A stretch of 64,000 bases of DNA from Acidobacteriaceae bacterium (GTDB taxonomy: Bacteria; Acidobacteriota; Terriglobia; Bryobacterales; Bryobacteraceae), in NCBI GenBank assembly GCA_019240475.1, contig JAFAYI010000019.1, positions 62,001-126,000 of the forward strand, given 5' to 3'. How positions within the stretch are numbered: the first letter of the stretch is position 1; each line of letters starts with the position of its first letter. Below are positions 1 through 7,728 of this stretch, in pieces. The position numbers and the translations under genes are program-made. A model generated the notes under the pieces. It saw nothing but the letters and a program-made list of their open reading frames with translations. It ran no database searches and was not told the origin of the DNA.

Positions 1-172
1 CCATCGGCGTGTTCTCGCCTGCCGCCGCCACCTCAACTTCTTTCGCTTGCGGCAGAAACGCACGAACTTCCCACTGCTTCTTGCCGCCTCCCTCCAGGGC
101 GTGCGGCCCGAGCACGGCGAAGGGATCTCCGTGATATCCCCCTGCGATCGCTTCGAGTTCTTGCTCAGTCAT
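1..172 (-). CDS. glgB: 1,4-alpha-glucan branching enzyme, N-terminal part (cut by window edge)
   Basis: Only the first 57 codons are present; the gene runs off the left edge. The visible protein begins MTEQELEAIAGGYHGDPFAVLG. The HGDPFAVLGPH stretch (residues 14-24) is characteristic of the N-terminal carbohydrate-binding region of GlgB, which forms alpha-1,6 branches in glycogen. No Shine-Dalgarno is visible upstream of this ATG. Its start codon lies 29 bases from the divergent deaminase start, so its promoter must lie inside the neighbouring gene. The family call rests on a short but distinctive stretch. Confidence 0.8.
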   Translation of the reverse strand, partial: MTEQELEAIAGGYHGDPFAVLGPHALEGGGKKQWEVRAFLPQAKEVEVAAAGENTPM

Positions 173-187
173 GGCACGTATTATGGC

Positions 188-194
188 AGGGGAG
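188..194 (+). promoter_or_regulatory. Shine-Dalgarno deciding the start of the deaminase gene
   Basis: The sequence AGGGGAG lies 6 bases before a TTG at 201. The in-frame ATGs at 171 and 183 have no such site, and the one at 171 overlaps the divergent glgB start codon. The protein from TTG 201 reaches the conserved PKADLHLHLEG motif after about 15 residues, as is normal in the family. Confidence 0.5.
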
Positions 195-200
195 ATTACG

Positions 201-1139
201 TTGATCCCCGCCCAGCCCGATCTTCACGAATTTCTGCGCGCGCTCCCCAAAGCCGATTTGCATCTCCACCTCGAAGGCTCCCTTGAGCCCGCAACCATTC
301 AAGAACTCGATCCCTCGCTTTCTTTGGATGCAATTCACGGGAATCTTCATTACACCGGCTTTTCCGGGTTTCTGAAGGCCTACATCTGGGTCGGCCGCCT
401 TCTCGACTCGCCCGCCGCCTACGCGCTCGCCACTCGCCGCCTGCTGGAATCGCTCGGCGCGCAAAACGTCTGCGGCGCTGAAATTACGTTATCGGCTGGC
501 ATGATTCTGTGGAAAGGCCAGCGCATCGAGCCCATCTTCGAAGCCATCCGCGCCGAAGCCGTGCGATTTCCCGAAATCTCCGTGGGCTGGATCTTCGACG
601 CCATCCGCCAATTCGGAGTCAAGGCGGCCGAACCCGTACTCGCCGTTGCCAAAGAACTCCGGCGCGACGGCGTCGTGGCATTCGGCCTCGGCGGCGACGA
701 AGAACGCGGACCCGCCGAATGGTTCGGCGGCCTCTATCGCGACGCCCGCGAAGCCGGCCTCCATCTCACCTGCCATGCCGGCGAAACCGCCGGCCCTCAT
801 AGCGTCCGGCAGGCCGTCGACATTGGCGCTCGCCGCATCGGCCACGGCATCCGCTCCATCGATGATCCCGAGCTGTTGCGTATTTTGCGCGAACGCGACA
901 TTCCGCTCGAAGTATGCCCCTCGAGCAACGTCTGTACCGGCGCAGTCGCGAGCCTCTCGGCTCATCCCTTGCGCAGGCTGTGGGACTCGGGCGTTCCCGT
1001 TGTGCTCGGCGCCGACGACCCCGCTCTTTTCTCTACGACCCTGCTCCGCGAATACACCATCGCAGCCGAGCACTTCGGTTTTTCGCGCGAGGAGCTGCGG
1101 CAGTTGGCCGCCAACAGCCTGCGCTACCGTTTCGCTTAG
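201..1139 (+). CDS. adenosine deaminase family protein
   Basis: Zinc-dependent aminohydrolase of the adenosine/AMP/adenine deaminase fold, about 312 residues from TTG 201. Numbered from the longer ATG at 171, it shows HLHLEGS with the two metal His (31, 33), CHAGE (His202, Glu205), IGHG (His225), CPSSNV and GADDP (Asp282, Asp283). All metal and catalytic positions of the family are therefore present. Family members deaminate adenosine, adenine or aminodeoxyfutalosine; sequence alone does not choose the substrate here. It is divergent from glgB, and its stop codon overlaps that of the convergent beta-propeller gene. The start is uncertain: ATG at 171 or 183 is also possible. Confidence 0.85.
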   Translation: MIPAQPDLHEFLRALPKADLHLHLEGSLEPATIQELDPSLSLDAIHGNLHYTGFSGFLKAYIWVGRLLDSPAAYALATRRLLESLGAQNVCGAEITLSAGMILWKGQRIEPIFEAIRAEAVRFPEISVGWIFDAIRQFGVKAAEPVLAVAKELRRDGVVAFGLGGDEERGPAEWFGGLYRDAREAGLHLTCHAGETAGPHSVRQAVDIGARRIGHGIRSIDDPELLRILRERDIPLEVCPSSNVCTGAVASLSAHPLRRLWDSGVPVVLGADDPALFSTTLLREYTIAAEHFGFSREELRQLAANSLRYRFA

Positions 1140-2425
1140 CCCACCGGCGTCCGCCCTAGGCGGAAACGCATTACCAGTGCGGGTGTCGGCTTTGACCCGG
1201 CCTTCCAATCGCCATGCTCGTCCAGGTTGCTCCAACCCGAATTCGCGATATACCAGAACGAATCTCCAACGATCACGCCATGCGTGGGGTCCCCGAGCGT
1301 AGGCGTTGCGCGCTCGATAATCTCCTCGGAAACCACCCGGCTCAACCCGCCATCCAGCCGTATTCGCACCACGCGCTCGGGAGACGTTCCGTTCTGCGTG
1401 GCGAGCAACGCCCCGCCATCGAAATACAGCCCGTCCACCCCATTCAGAGCATGCTCGGCCCGAGATTCTGTTCCCAGCCAGGTCACCTGCCCGCTCTCAA
1501 GGTCTTCGATGCCGATGCCTCTCAGGTAATCGGGCACGAACACCCGTTTACCATCCGGCAGCATCGCGGGAGTTTGGGGCGAAATGAAATCTCTTCGATT
1601 GATTTCCTCCAACCGCCCGCCCGTCACCCGATACAACCCGCCCCCATCCCCGTCGCTGACAATCGGATTCCCGTTGGAGTCCAGAACCATATCGCCGAAC
1701 GCGGCATGCGCCGGCCCCTCCAGCCGATGCAGAAGAGCGCCGCTATCGAGATTGAAACACAACACGGCGGAGCGCCCCCAATCCGCCTTCGAAACGGCGG
1801 TAAAACCGTCGATTGCAGTTTCCGTAGCCCACGCAAGCCGCCTCTTGGCGTCGATCTTCAGCGCGAGCATCGGCCAATGGCTCGGCGAGTCCACAAAGCG
1901 CGAGCACGTTCCGTCCAACGCAACGCGAACAATCTTCTTCTCGAGAACGCTTGTCACCAGGAACGACTTCGATTGCGCATCGTAGTCGATATCTTCGGCT
2001 ACCAGCCCGGAATCGGATAACGCGAACGCCCTCTCCGCTCTCGAAACCGCCGTCCGGTTAGCCGCGAATCGTTCGAGAATCGATCGGTACTGCGGCAGTC
2101 CCTGCAGAATCGAGAAACGTCGGTTCTTGTCCTCCCGCAAAGCTTCATCGGTTTGGCCCATGTTGGCGAACCGGCTTAATTCGGCGAGCGCATGTGGAAC
2201 GTCGCCCACAGCCGCATACGCCTTCGCCACAGTTTCCACTGCGTTCGGTGCGCCGTTCAACAGCTCTTCCATCTTCAGCGCAGCCGATAGATACGCCTGC
2301 TTGTCGCCCGCCGTATTCGCCGCGTGCGCCTGCTGGTTGATCTTTGCGAACTCCTCGACTGCCGTCGGCGACGGAGCAAAGGACATGCCCGCCAGCCCCA
2401 CAATAGCCAGAAACCTGATCGTCAA
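1136..2425 (-). CDS. secreted protein with helical N-terminus and beta-propeller-like repeats
   Basis: 429 residues from a TTG start preceded by GAGG. The N-terminus (TIRFLAIVGLAGMSFA) looks like a Sec signal peptide. Residues about 20-120 are Ala-rich and helical with TPR-like spacing. Residues about 135-420 carry repeated strand patterns with D-G-x-G turns (SDGDGGGLYRV, LPDGKRVFVPD, VDGLYFDGG), typical of a six-bladed NHL/SMP-30-like propeller. I do not recognise a specific enzyme. Its stop overlaps the stop of the convergent deaminase gene. Likely periplasmic. Confidence 0.65.
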   Translation of the reverse strand: MTIRFLAIVGLAGMSFAPSPTAVEEFAKINQQAHAANTAGDKQAYLSAALKMEELLNGAPNAVETVAKAYAAVGDVPHALAELSRFANMGQTDEALREDKNRRFSILQGLPQYRSILERFAANRTAVSRAERAFALSDSGLVAEDIDYDAQSKSFLVTSVLEKKIVRVALDGTCSRFVDSPSHWPMLALKIDAKRRLAWATETAIDGFTAVSKADWGRSAVLCFNLDSGALLHRLEGPAHAAFGDMVLDSNGNPIVSDGDGGGLYRVTGGRLEEINRRDFISPQTPAMLPDGKRVFVPDYLRGIGIEDLESGQVTWLGTESRAEHALNGVDGLYFDGGALLATQNGTSPERVVRIRLDGGLSRVVSEEIIERATPTLGDPTHGVIVGDSFWYIANSGWSNLDEHGDWKAGSKPTPALVMRFRLGRTPVG

Positions 2426-2448
2426 CTCGCCTCAGATTCTATCGACTC

Positions 2449-3360
2449 TCATCCGAGATAATCGAACAGGCTCTTCTTCGGCAGCGCCGCATACGCTGAT
2501 TCGGCTGCGTTCAACGCCGTCGATTCGGTCTGCTGATTCGTCACGGCCTGCGCCTCGTCTACATCCTGCAAACTGCTCAGTTGCGTCTGTAAATTTGTAT
2601 CGAGCGTCGTTTGTCCGGTCAGCGCATCGGAGATTTTATTCTGAATATCTCCATACTGCGCATCCATGCCGCCCAGATAGCCCGCCGCGGAAGACACATT
2701 GCTCGCCGCCGCCATCACCGCGCCTTGATTATTGCTCGCGAGCGCATTGTATAGCTGCGTCAACGATTGGAAAACACTGTTGGTGGGCGTTCCACTGGAG
2801 CCGCCGTCAAAAATCTGCTGCGCCGTAAACGAAACGGAGAACCCCACCCCGTATGAGTTGATAATCGTGCGCGTGTCGCTCGTTCCCAGATAGGGCCCCA
2901 CTCCGTTGGTCGGGTTTGCCGTAAAGTTCACCGGCCCGTAGGGCGCCGTCTGGTCCGAGTCGCCGCTGAACAGATACCTGCCGGCCACCTGCGTCGAGGC
3001 GATCTGTTGCATCTCCGTCAAAAGGTCCGACACCTGGTTGGCCAGTTCCGATCGATCCGCTCCGTCGCTGCTGCCTTCTGCCGCGATCTGGCTGGCGCTA
3101 TCCATGAGCGTCGTTGCCGTGCTGATTGCCCCTTCAGCCGCATTCACCTCCGTCTGCACCTGCCCCAGATTCGTCTTCACCTGATCGTTCTGCGCAATCT
3201 CCGCATTTACCTGCAGGATTTCCGCTATATCCTCGGGATCGTCGGAAACCGTCTGCACCCGCAGTCCGCTGCTCACTTCGTTGTTCGTCTTATCCAGGCG
3301 CTCTTCAAGCGACGATAGATTCGAAAGGAAAGTTTGAGCCGCGGTTTGAATCGTAAACAT
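2449..3360 (-). CDS. flgL: flagellar hook-filament junction protein FlgL
   Basis: 303 residues, the usual FlgL size. The N-terminus matches the flagellin/FlgL D0-D1 coiled coil: LDKTNNEVSSGLRVQTVSDDPEDIAEIL (residues about 22-50) has the conserved SG-x-R-(14)-DDP spacing. The C-terminus (residues about 245-300) is the partner helix (NLQTQLSSLQDVDEAQAVTN), shared with flagellins. FlgL is the second hook-associated protein, joining FlgK to the filament, and is exported by the flagellar type III apparatus. It lies 18 bp downstream of flgK in the same operon. Confidence 0.88.
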   Translation of the reverse strand: MFTIQTAAQTFLSNLSSLEERLDKTNNEVSSGLRVQTVSDDPEDIAEILQVNAEIAQNDQVKTNLGQVQTEVNAAEGAISTATTLMDSASQIAAEGSSDGADRSELANQVSDLLTEMQQIASTQVAGRYLFSGDSDQTAPYGPVNFTANPTNGVGPYLGTSDTRTIINSYGVGFSVSFTAQQIFDGGSSGTPTNSVFQSLTQLYNALASNNQGAVMAAASNVSSAAGYLGGMDAQYGDIQNKISDALTGQTTLDTNLQTQLSSLQDVDEAQAVTNQQTESTALNAAESAYAALPKKSLFDYLG

Positions 3361-3378
3361 ACTATGTCTCGCTCGTTT

Positions 3379-4782
3379 CTACGCCCCGCTCCCCGGCAGC
3401 GCGATCAGGTCCAACACGTTTTGCACGATGCTCTGCAGAACCGTCATCAACTTACTGATTGCGTCGTACGAGGTCTGATACTCGGTCATCAGCGTGGCTT
3501 CCTGGTCCAGAGAAACTCCCGAAATATTGGATCGCAATGTCTGAGCCTGCGAAAGAAGCTGCTGCTGCGTGGTCTGGTCGTTCTGCGCCTGTCCCGAATC
3601 GGAGCCCACGTTCGACCCGATCGTTCCGTAGTACTCTGCGAACGTCAAATTCGAAAGCACCGGAATCGCAGCGGTTTGCAGGTTCGTCAAAGCCACGGCG
3701 TTGTCGTTGCCGCCTGGATCCGCGGAACTCGCGGCCGCAATCTGCGTCGGCGTAATCGAAGTCAGCGCCAGCGTCTTCGCCGCCGCCGCGCTGTTGTACG
3801 TGAATAGCGCCACTCCCGGCTGCGTCGTCCCGCTAGCATCCGTATACGTCCCGCTAGTCAATTTATTGTTGACGTTGTCTGCGATCCCCTGCGCCAGTTG
3901 ATTCAGCTGCGTCTGGTACCCCGGTATCAGATTGTTAGTCAAATTTACCAGCGCTCCTAAACTCCCCCCGGTTACCGACGCGCTGATGTCGTTCCCGCTC
4001 GAATCGAGAATCTTCAGTTGTCCGTTCGCCGAACTAGTCCCGAGCGAATACAGATGCCCGCCGATCAGCAGCGGCTGTTGGCCGCCTAAATATATGTTCG
4101 TCTCGCCATCCGACGATGTCGTGGTCGTGAAGTTCACAAGCTGCGACAGGTTCTCGAGGTCCGAATAAAGCTGCGCGTCGATGCCCGGATCCGACGCCGC
4201 CGCGTTGTTCTCCTCTTTCTGCTGATTGATCTCCTGAATCTGCCCCAATAACGAATTGATCGAAGCTACATTACTCTGCGCATCCGATTGAGCCGTGTCG
4301 GCGGCGCTGGTCAAGGCATTCGAAGCCGTATTAAACGCCGTAGCCAGGTTCCCCGCCGCGTTCAATACCGCCTGCCGGTATGACGAATCGTTCGGATTCA
4401 CCGTCAGTTGCGAAAACGATTGGAAGAGCTGGTTCAGCGTCCCGCCCACTCCCGAGTCGCTGCCCGACGATGTATTCAGGTCGAACAAAGGCTCAATAGA
4501 CTGCAATTGCGAAGCAAGCGTCGAGGAATAATTCAGCTCCGTCTGCGCCGATTGCACGTTGTATTCGGCGTACGGGTCCCGCGAAGTCTCAACCGGCCCG
4601 AGCGTCACCCCTCCCGCCCCCCCGTCGGTCGAGCTAAAGGCATTCGCCTCGAAATTCACCGACTGGTCGGCATACCCCGGCGTCGTCGAATTCGTCGTGT
4701 TGTTTGAGACCACCTCGAGCGCCTGCTCGTAAGCCGAAAACGAGCTTGCGGTAGCCGACAGCGTGGCCAGAATGTTCGACAT
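3379..4782 (-). CDS. flgK: flagellar hook-associated protein 1 FlgK
   Basis: 467 residues, within the short end of the FlgK range. The N-terminus has the rod/hook motif of the family (residues about 13-38: FSAYEQALEVVSNNTTN, then TPGYADQ). Residues about 85-140 contain the LFDLNTSSGSDSGVGGTLNQ-type region in which the C-terminal D1 helix partner begins. The C-terminus (MTEYQTSYDAISKLMTVLQS) is the partner D0 helix. FlgK sits between hook and FlgL. It lies 25 bp downstream of the flgN-like gene and upstream of flgL, the classical late flagellar order. Confidence 0.9.
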   Translation of the reverse strand: MSNILATLSATASSFSAYEQALEVVSNNTTNSTTPGYADQSVNFEANAFSSTDGGAGGVTLGPVETSRDPYAEYNVQSAQTELNYSSTLASQLQSIEPLFDLNTSSGSDSGVGGTLNQLFQSFSQLTVNPNDSSYRQAVLNAAGNLATAFNTASNALTSAADTAQSDAQSNVASINSLLGQIQEINQQKEENNAAASDPGIDAQLYSDLENLSQLVNFTTTTSSDGETNIYLGGQQPLLIGGHLYSLGTSSANGQLKILDSSGNDISASVTGGSLGALVNLTNNLIPGYQTQLNQLAQGIADNVNNKLTSGTYTDASGTTQPGVALFTYNSAAAAKTLALTSITPTQIAAASSADPGGNDNAVALTNLQTAAIPVLSNLTFAEYYGTIGSNVGSDSGQAQNDQTTQQQLLSQAQTLRSNISGVSLDQEATLMTEYQTSYDAISKLMTVLQSIVQNVLDLIALPGSGA

Positions 4783-4807
4783 GTTCCTCTACTTGCCTAT
4801 CGGCAGA

Positions 4808-5155
4808 TCACATCCGGACGTTTACAGTTCCACGCCACGGCGACCAATTTTTTGCTTCTGCCCGCGCCGTATAAGTCTGCGTGAGCGATGTGAGAAGCCG
4901 CAGCCGCACCCACTGCGCCCGGCGCGCTCCTTCGAGAAGCTTCATCACCCGGTTGCAAGCCTTGCGGAATTCACCCACTTCCGCCTCTTCGCTCGGCGCG
5001 CCACCCTTCTCAAGCGCCGCCCGGTATTCGAGCACCGCCCCCGCCGCCTCTTGCAACAACGCCTCGGCCTGATCGATTGCCTCCGGTGTGGCCGATATCA
5101 GCAGCCGCTCCATCGCCCGAAGCCGCTCCAAAGCGATTCCCAGTTGAGTCTCCAT
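4808..5155 (-). CDS. flgN: FlgN-like flagellar export chaperone (probable)
   Basis: 115 residues, largely helical. Sequence match to FlgN is weak by eye, but size, helical character and position between flgM and flgK are what the family shows; FlgN escorts FlgK and FlgL to the export gate. Its ATG shares one base with the TAA of the upstream flgM-like gene (TAATG), implying translational coupling. The call rests mainly on gene order. Confidence 0.6.
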   Translation of the reverse strand: METQLGIALERLRAMERLLISATPEAIDQAEALLQEAAGAVLEYRAALEKGGAPSEEAEVGEFRKACNRVMKLLEGARRAQWVRLRLLTSLTQTYTARAEAKNWSPWRGTVNVRM

Positions 5156-5454
5156 TAAGCAGAACTCAGCGCCTCCCCTATAATTCGCTTGCTCAATTGC
5201 ATCGGATCTACCGAGTAGGCGCCCGACTGCACCGCTTCCATCGCCTGGTAGACGTGCCTGCGTATCGCCGAAGCTCCGCTCTCTAGTCCGTTCAGCACCG
5301 AACTCAGCGCCGACAACTGAGCTCCGTCCGAGCCCCGCGCCGGCCCGCCGTTCGTTCCCGCATCGCCGTCTCTCGGCGCCCCGCCTGGTCTGTCCCGCTC
5401 GCCATTCATCATAGAAACGGTCGGCAATGGCCCATCCAACTCACTGATTCGCAT
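5155..5454 (-). CDS. flgM: FlgM-like anti-sigma-28 factor
   Basis: 99 residues from ATG 5454, preceded by a purine-rich GGAGTGGAAGG. A disordered, Gly/Pro/Asp-rich N-terminal half is followed by the FlgM C-terminal signature: helix RRHVYQAMEAVQSGAYSVD then PMQLSKRIIGEAL, where G-x-Y-x-VD is the conserved sigma-binding core. FlgM holds FliA inactive until the hook is finished and it is secreted. It is first in the late cluster flgM-flgN-flgK-flgL. An upstream extension to 5529 is open but starts poorly. Confidence 0.72.
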   Translation of the reverse strand: MRISELDGPLPTVSMMNGERDRPGGAPRDGDAGTNGGPARGSDGAQLSALSSVLNGLESGASAIRRHVYQAMEAVQSGAYSVDPMQLSKRIIGEALSSA

Positions 5455-5577
5455 CGCCTTCCACTCCATTCGCCATCTGTTGCTCTTATCGGCGCTCCCG
5501 CCGTTCGAGTTTAGTAGCCCCGGTACCACTTATTCCTGATCCCGCCCATCTCCTTCCTTACTCCCGCACATGGTGCA

Positions 5578-6162
5578 ATGGTCTACAGAGACTTCCCCGT
5601 GCCCGATTTCGTCCCCGCAGCCCACTCGACGCCAATCTCGCGCCCACACCCCTTGCGCACTTTGCTCCTCGGTCTCGCCGCCCTCCTCAGCTTCTGCCTC
5701 GCCCTGCCCTGCGTCGCGTCTCCCCAAGCCGCCCTCCCTCCCCCCAAAACCGACTTCTCCGGCCGTTGGCGCATGGTCAAAGACCAAAGCGATTTCGGCG
5801 GCTTCACCGTCCCCGACGCCGTCATCCGCGTCGTCGAGCACCGCGATCCCACCCTCAACGTCCACACCATCCAAACCACCGCCGGCAAGACCACAACCGC
5901 CGACGTTAGTTACTTCACCGACGGCTCGCAAACCAACAACGTCATCAACGGCCACCCGGCCACCAGCAAAGCCTTTTGGGACGGACCCGCTCTCGTCATC
6001 CGCACCACCATGAAGGATGCCAAAAACGAAGACGTCGTCATCGAAGACCGCTGGGAACTCTCCGCCGACGGCCAAACCCTCGTCACCACCAGCCACATCG
6101 AAACCGAAAAAGGCCAGGTCGATATGAAACTGGTTTGCGTAAAGGAAAAGCCAGCCAGTTAA
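5578..6162 (+). CDS. secreted protein of unknown function, lipocalin-like strand pattern
   Basis: 194 residues. A hydrophobic segment at residues about 28-47 (LRTLLLGLAALLSFCLALP, then VAS) is a signal peptide. The mature part opens with DFSGRWRMVKDQSDFG and continues as alternating strands (IRVVEHRDPTLNVHTIQTT, VIEDRWELSADGQTLVTTSH). G-x-W near the mature N-terminus plus a beta-rich body is reminiscent of lipocalin-like domains, but I would not go beyond that. Codon use is strongly C-ending like its neighbours. It is divergent from the flgM cluster. Confidence 0.6.
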   Translation: MVYRDFPVPDFVPAAHSTPISRPHPLRTLLLGLAALLSFCLALPCVASPQAALPPPKTDFSGRWRMVKDQSDFGGFTVPDAVIRVVEHRDPTLNVHTIQTTAGKTTTADVSYFTDGSQTNNVINGHPATSKAFWDGPALVIRTTMKDAKNEDVVIEDRWELSADGQTLVTTSHIETEKGQVDMKLVCVKEKPAS

Positions 6163-6208
6163 ATCGCGCTATGCGCGCCCATCCTTGCCCGCGCGCGTTC
6201 CCGCGCCT

Positions 6209-7627
6209 TCAACTCCGTTTTTTTAAGTCCTTGAGCGCCCACTGCGCCGCGTAATACCCGCACATCCCATGCACCGACCCGCCCGGCGGCGTCGAAGCCG
6301 AACACAGATACACGCCCTTCAACGGCGTCCGGTACCGCCGCCATGTTGGCCGTAGCGCGAACTGCAGCGCATCCAGCGCCCCGCTGTTCACGTCCCCGCC
6401 CACCAGGTTTTCGTCCCACGCTTCCATCTGCGCCGGATTGTGCGCGGCTCTCGCCAGCACGCATTCCCGAAATCCCGGCGCGAACCGCTCGATTTGCGCT
6501 TCAATCTGCGCCACCGCCGAACCGCGCCATCCATTCGGCGCGTGGCAATAAGCCCATGCCGTGTGCCGCCCGCCCGGCGCCCGCGTCGAATCGAAAAGCG
6601 TCGGCTGGGCCAACAGTACAAACGGTCGCTCCGGCGCCTCCCCGTACGCTGCCCGTGTCTCCGATTCCCGCAGCTCCTCCATCCATCCCCCCAAATGCAC
6701 CGTCGCCGCGCGCCCGCACTCCTTCACGCGCCACGGAATCGGATCGCTCAACGCCCAGTCCATCTTGAACACTCCCGGCCCATACCGGAACTGCTTGAGC
6801 GACTCGCGATACGGCCCCGGCAGCTCCGTCCCCGCCATCGCCACCAACTGCCGCGGCGTCACATTGCACAAAATCAAATCGCGCTCTCCCACCTCTCTCA
6901 GTTCCCCGATGCGCGACCCGGTGACGATCCGTCCGCCCGCCGCCCGCAATACTCCCGCCAGTGCGTTCGAAATGCGCTGCGAGCCGCCCCGCGGAATCGG
7001 CCATCCCACCGCATGTCCCGCCGCGCCTAGAATTAAACCGAACGCGGCGCTCACCGGCGATTGCAGTTTTAAATTGGAGTGCGCCGCAATCCCCCCAAAC
7101 AGCGCCTGCGCTCTCCGGTCCTTTAGCGTTCGCCGCGCGAACACTGTCGCCGGCTGCATCGCCTTCAGCCCAAAATTCCCCATCAGAAGCGGATGATGCG
7201 GCGCCCGCAGCGGCCGGAAAACCTCCCCAACCAGCGTCGGCCAATCCTTCACCAGCGGCTCAAAGGCCTCCCGATACGCCTCGCCATCCGAGCCAAACTG
7301 CGCCGCGGTCGCCCCCAGATTCCGCTCTAACATCACCGCCGTGCCATCGTCGAGCGGATGCGCCAGCGCCGCCGGCGGCTGAATCCACTCCAGCCCGTAA
7401 TCCTTTAGCGGCAGCTTTGAAAAGAACGGCGACGAAATCGCCATCGGATGCACCGCCGACCCCAAATCGTGCACAAACCCCGGCAGCGTCAACTCGCCCG
7501 ACCGCGCCGCCCCTCCCACCTCTCGCGCCGCCTCGTGCACCTCTACATCCATGCCCGCCTGCGCCAGCACAATCGCCGCAGCCAGCCCATTCGTCCCCGC
7601 CCCAATCACAGCCGCCGTGCCCTTCAT
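6209..7627 (-). CDS. phytoene-dehydrogenase-like FAD-dependent oxidoreductase
   Basis: 472 residues. The N-terminal Rossmann motif GAGTNGLAAAIVLAQAGMDV followed by E-x-x-x-x-VGGAAR (residues 8-45) is the FAD-binding start shared by CrtI-type and PYROXD2-like amine oxidoreductases. The C-terminus GVYLCSASTPPGGSVHGMCG is the conserved FAD-contacting end of the same family. No carotenoid genes are nearby, so a carotenoid role is not supported. The gene stands alone, convergent with the gene at 5578 and divergent from the TPR gene. Confidence 0.85.
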   Translation of the reverse strand: MKGTAAVIGAGTNGLAAAIVLAQAGMDVEVHEAAREVGGAARSGELTLPGFVHDLGSAVHPMAISSPFFSKLPLKDYGLEWIQPPAALAHPLDDGTAVMLERNLGATAAQFGSDGEAYREAFEPLVKDWPTLVGEVFRPLRAPHHPLLMGNFGLKAMQPATVFARRTLKDRRAQALFGGIAAHSNLKLQSPVSAAFGLILGAAGHAVGWPIPRGGSQRISNALAGVLRAAGGRIVTGSRIGELREVGERDLILCNVTPRQLVAMAGTELPGPYRESLKQFRYGPGVFKMDWALSDPIPWRVKECGRAATVHLGGWMEELRESETRAAYGEAPERPFVLLAQPTLFDSTRAPGGRHTAWAYCHAPNGWRGSAVAQIEAQIERFAPGFRECVLARAAHNPAQMEAWDENLVGGDVNSGALDALQFALRPTWRRYRTPLKGVYLCSASTPPGGSVHGMCGYYAAQWALKDLKKRS

Positions 7628-7728
7628 ACCTCGATTATCCGGCGCGCGGCCGCGTGGCGTCCTGCCCTAACGCGAGTGCAACTAGATGCTATGCTGTCAC
7701 GAACCAATCTATTCGCGGACAAAGGTCG

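Noticed and set aside
6961-7728. N-terminal extension of the TPR gene
   Set aside because: It is antisense to the oxidoreductase and Pro/Arg-rich; the signal peptide begins after ATG 7729.
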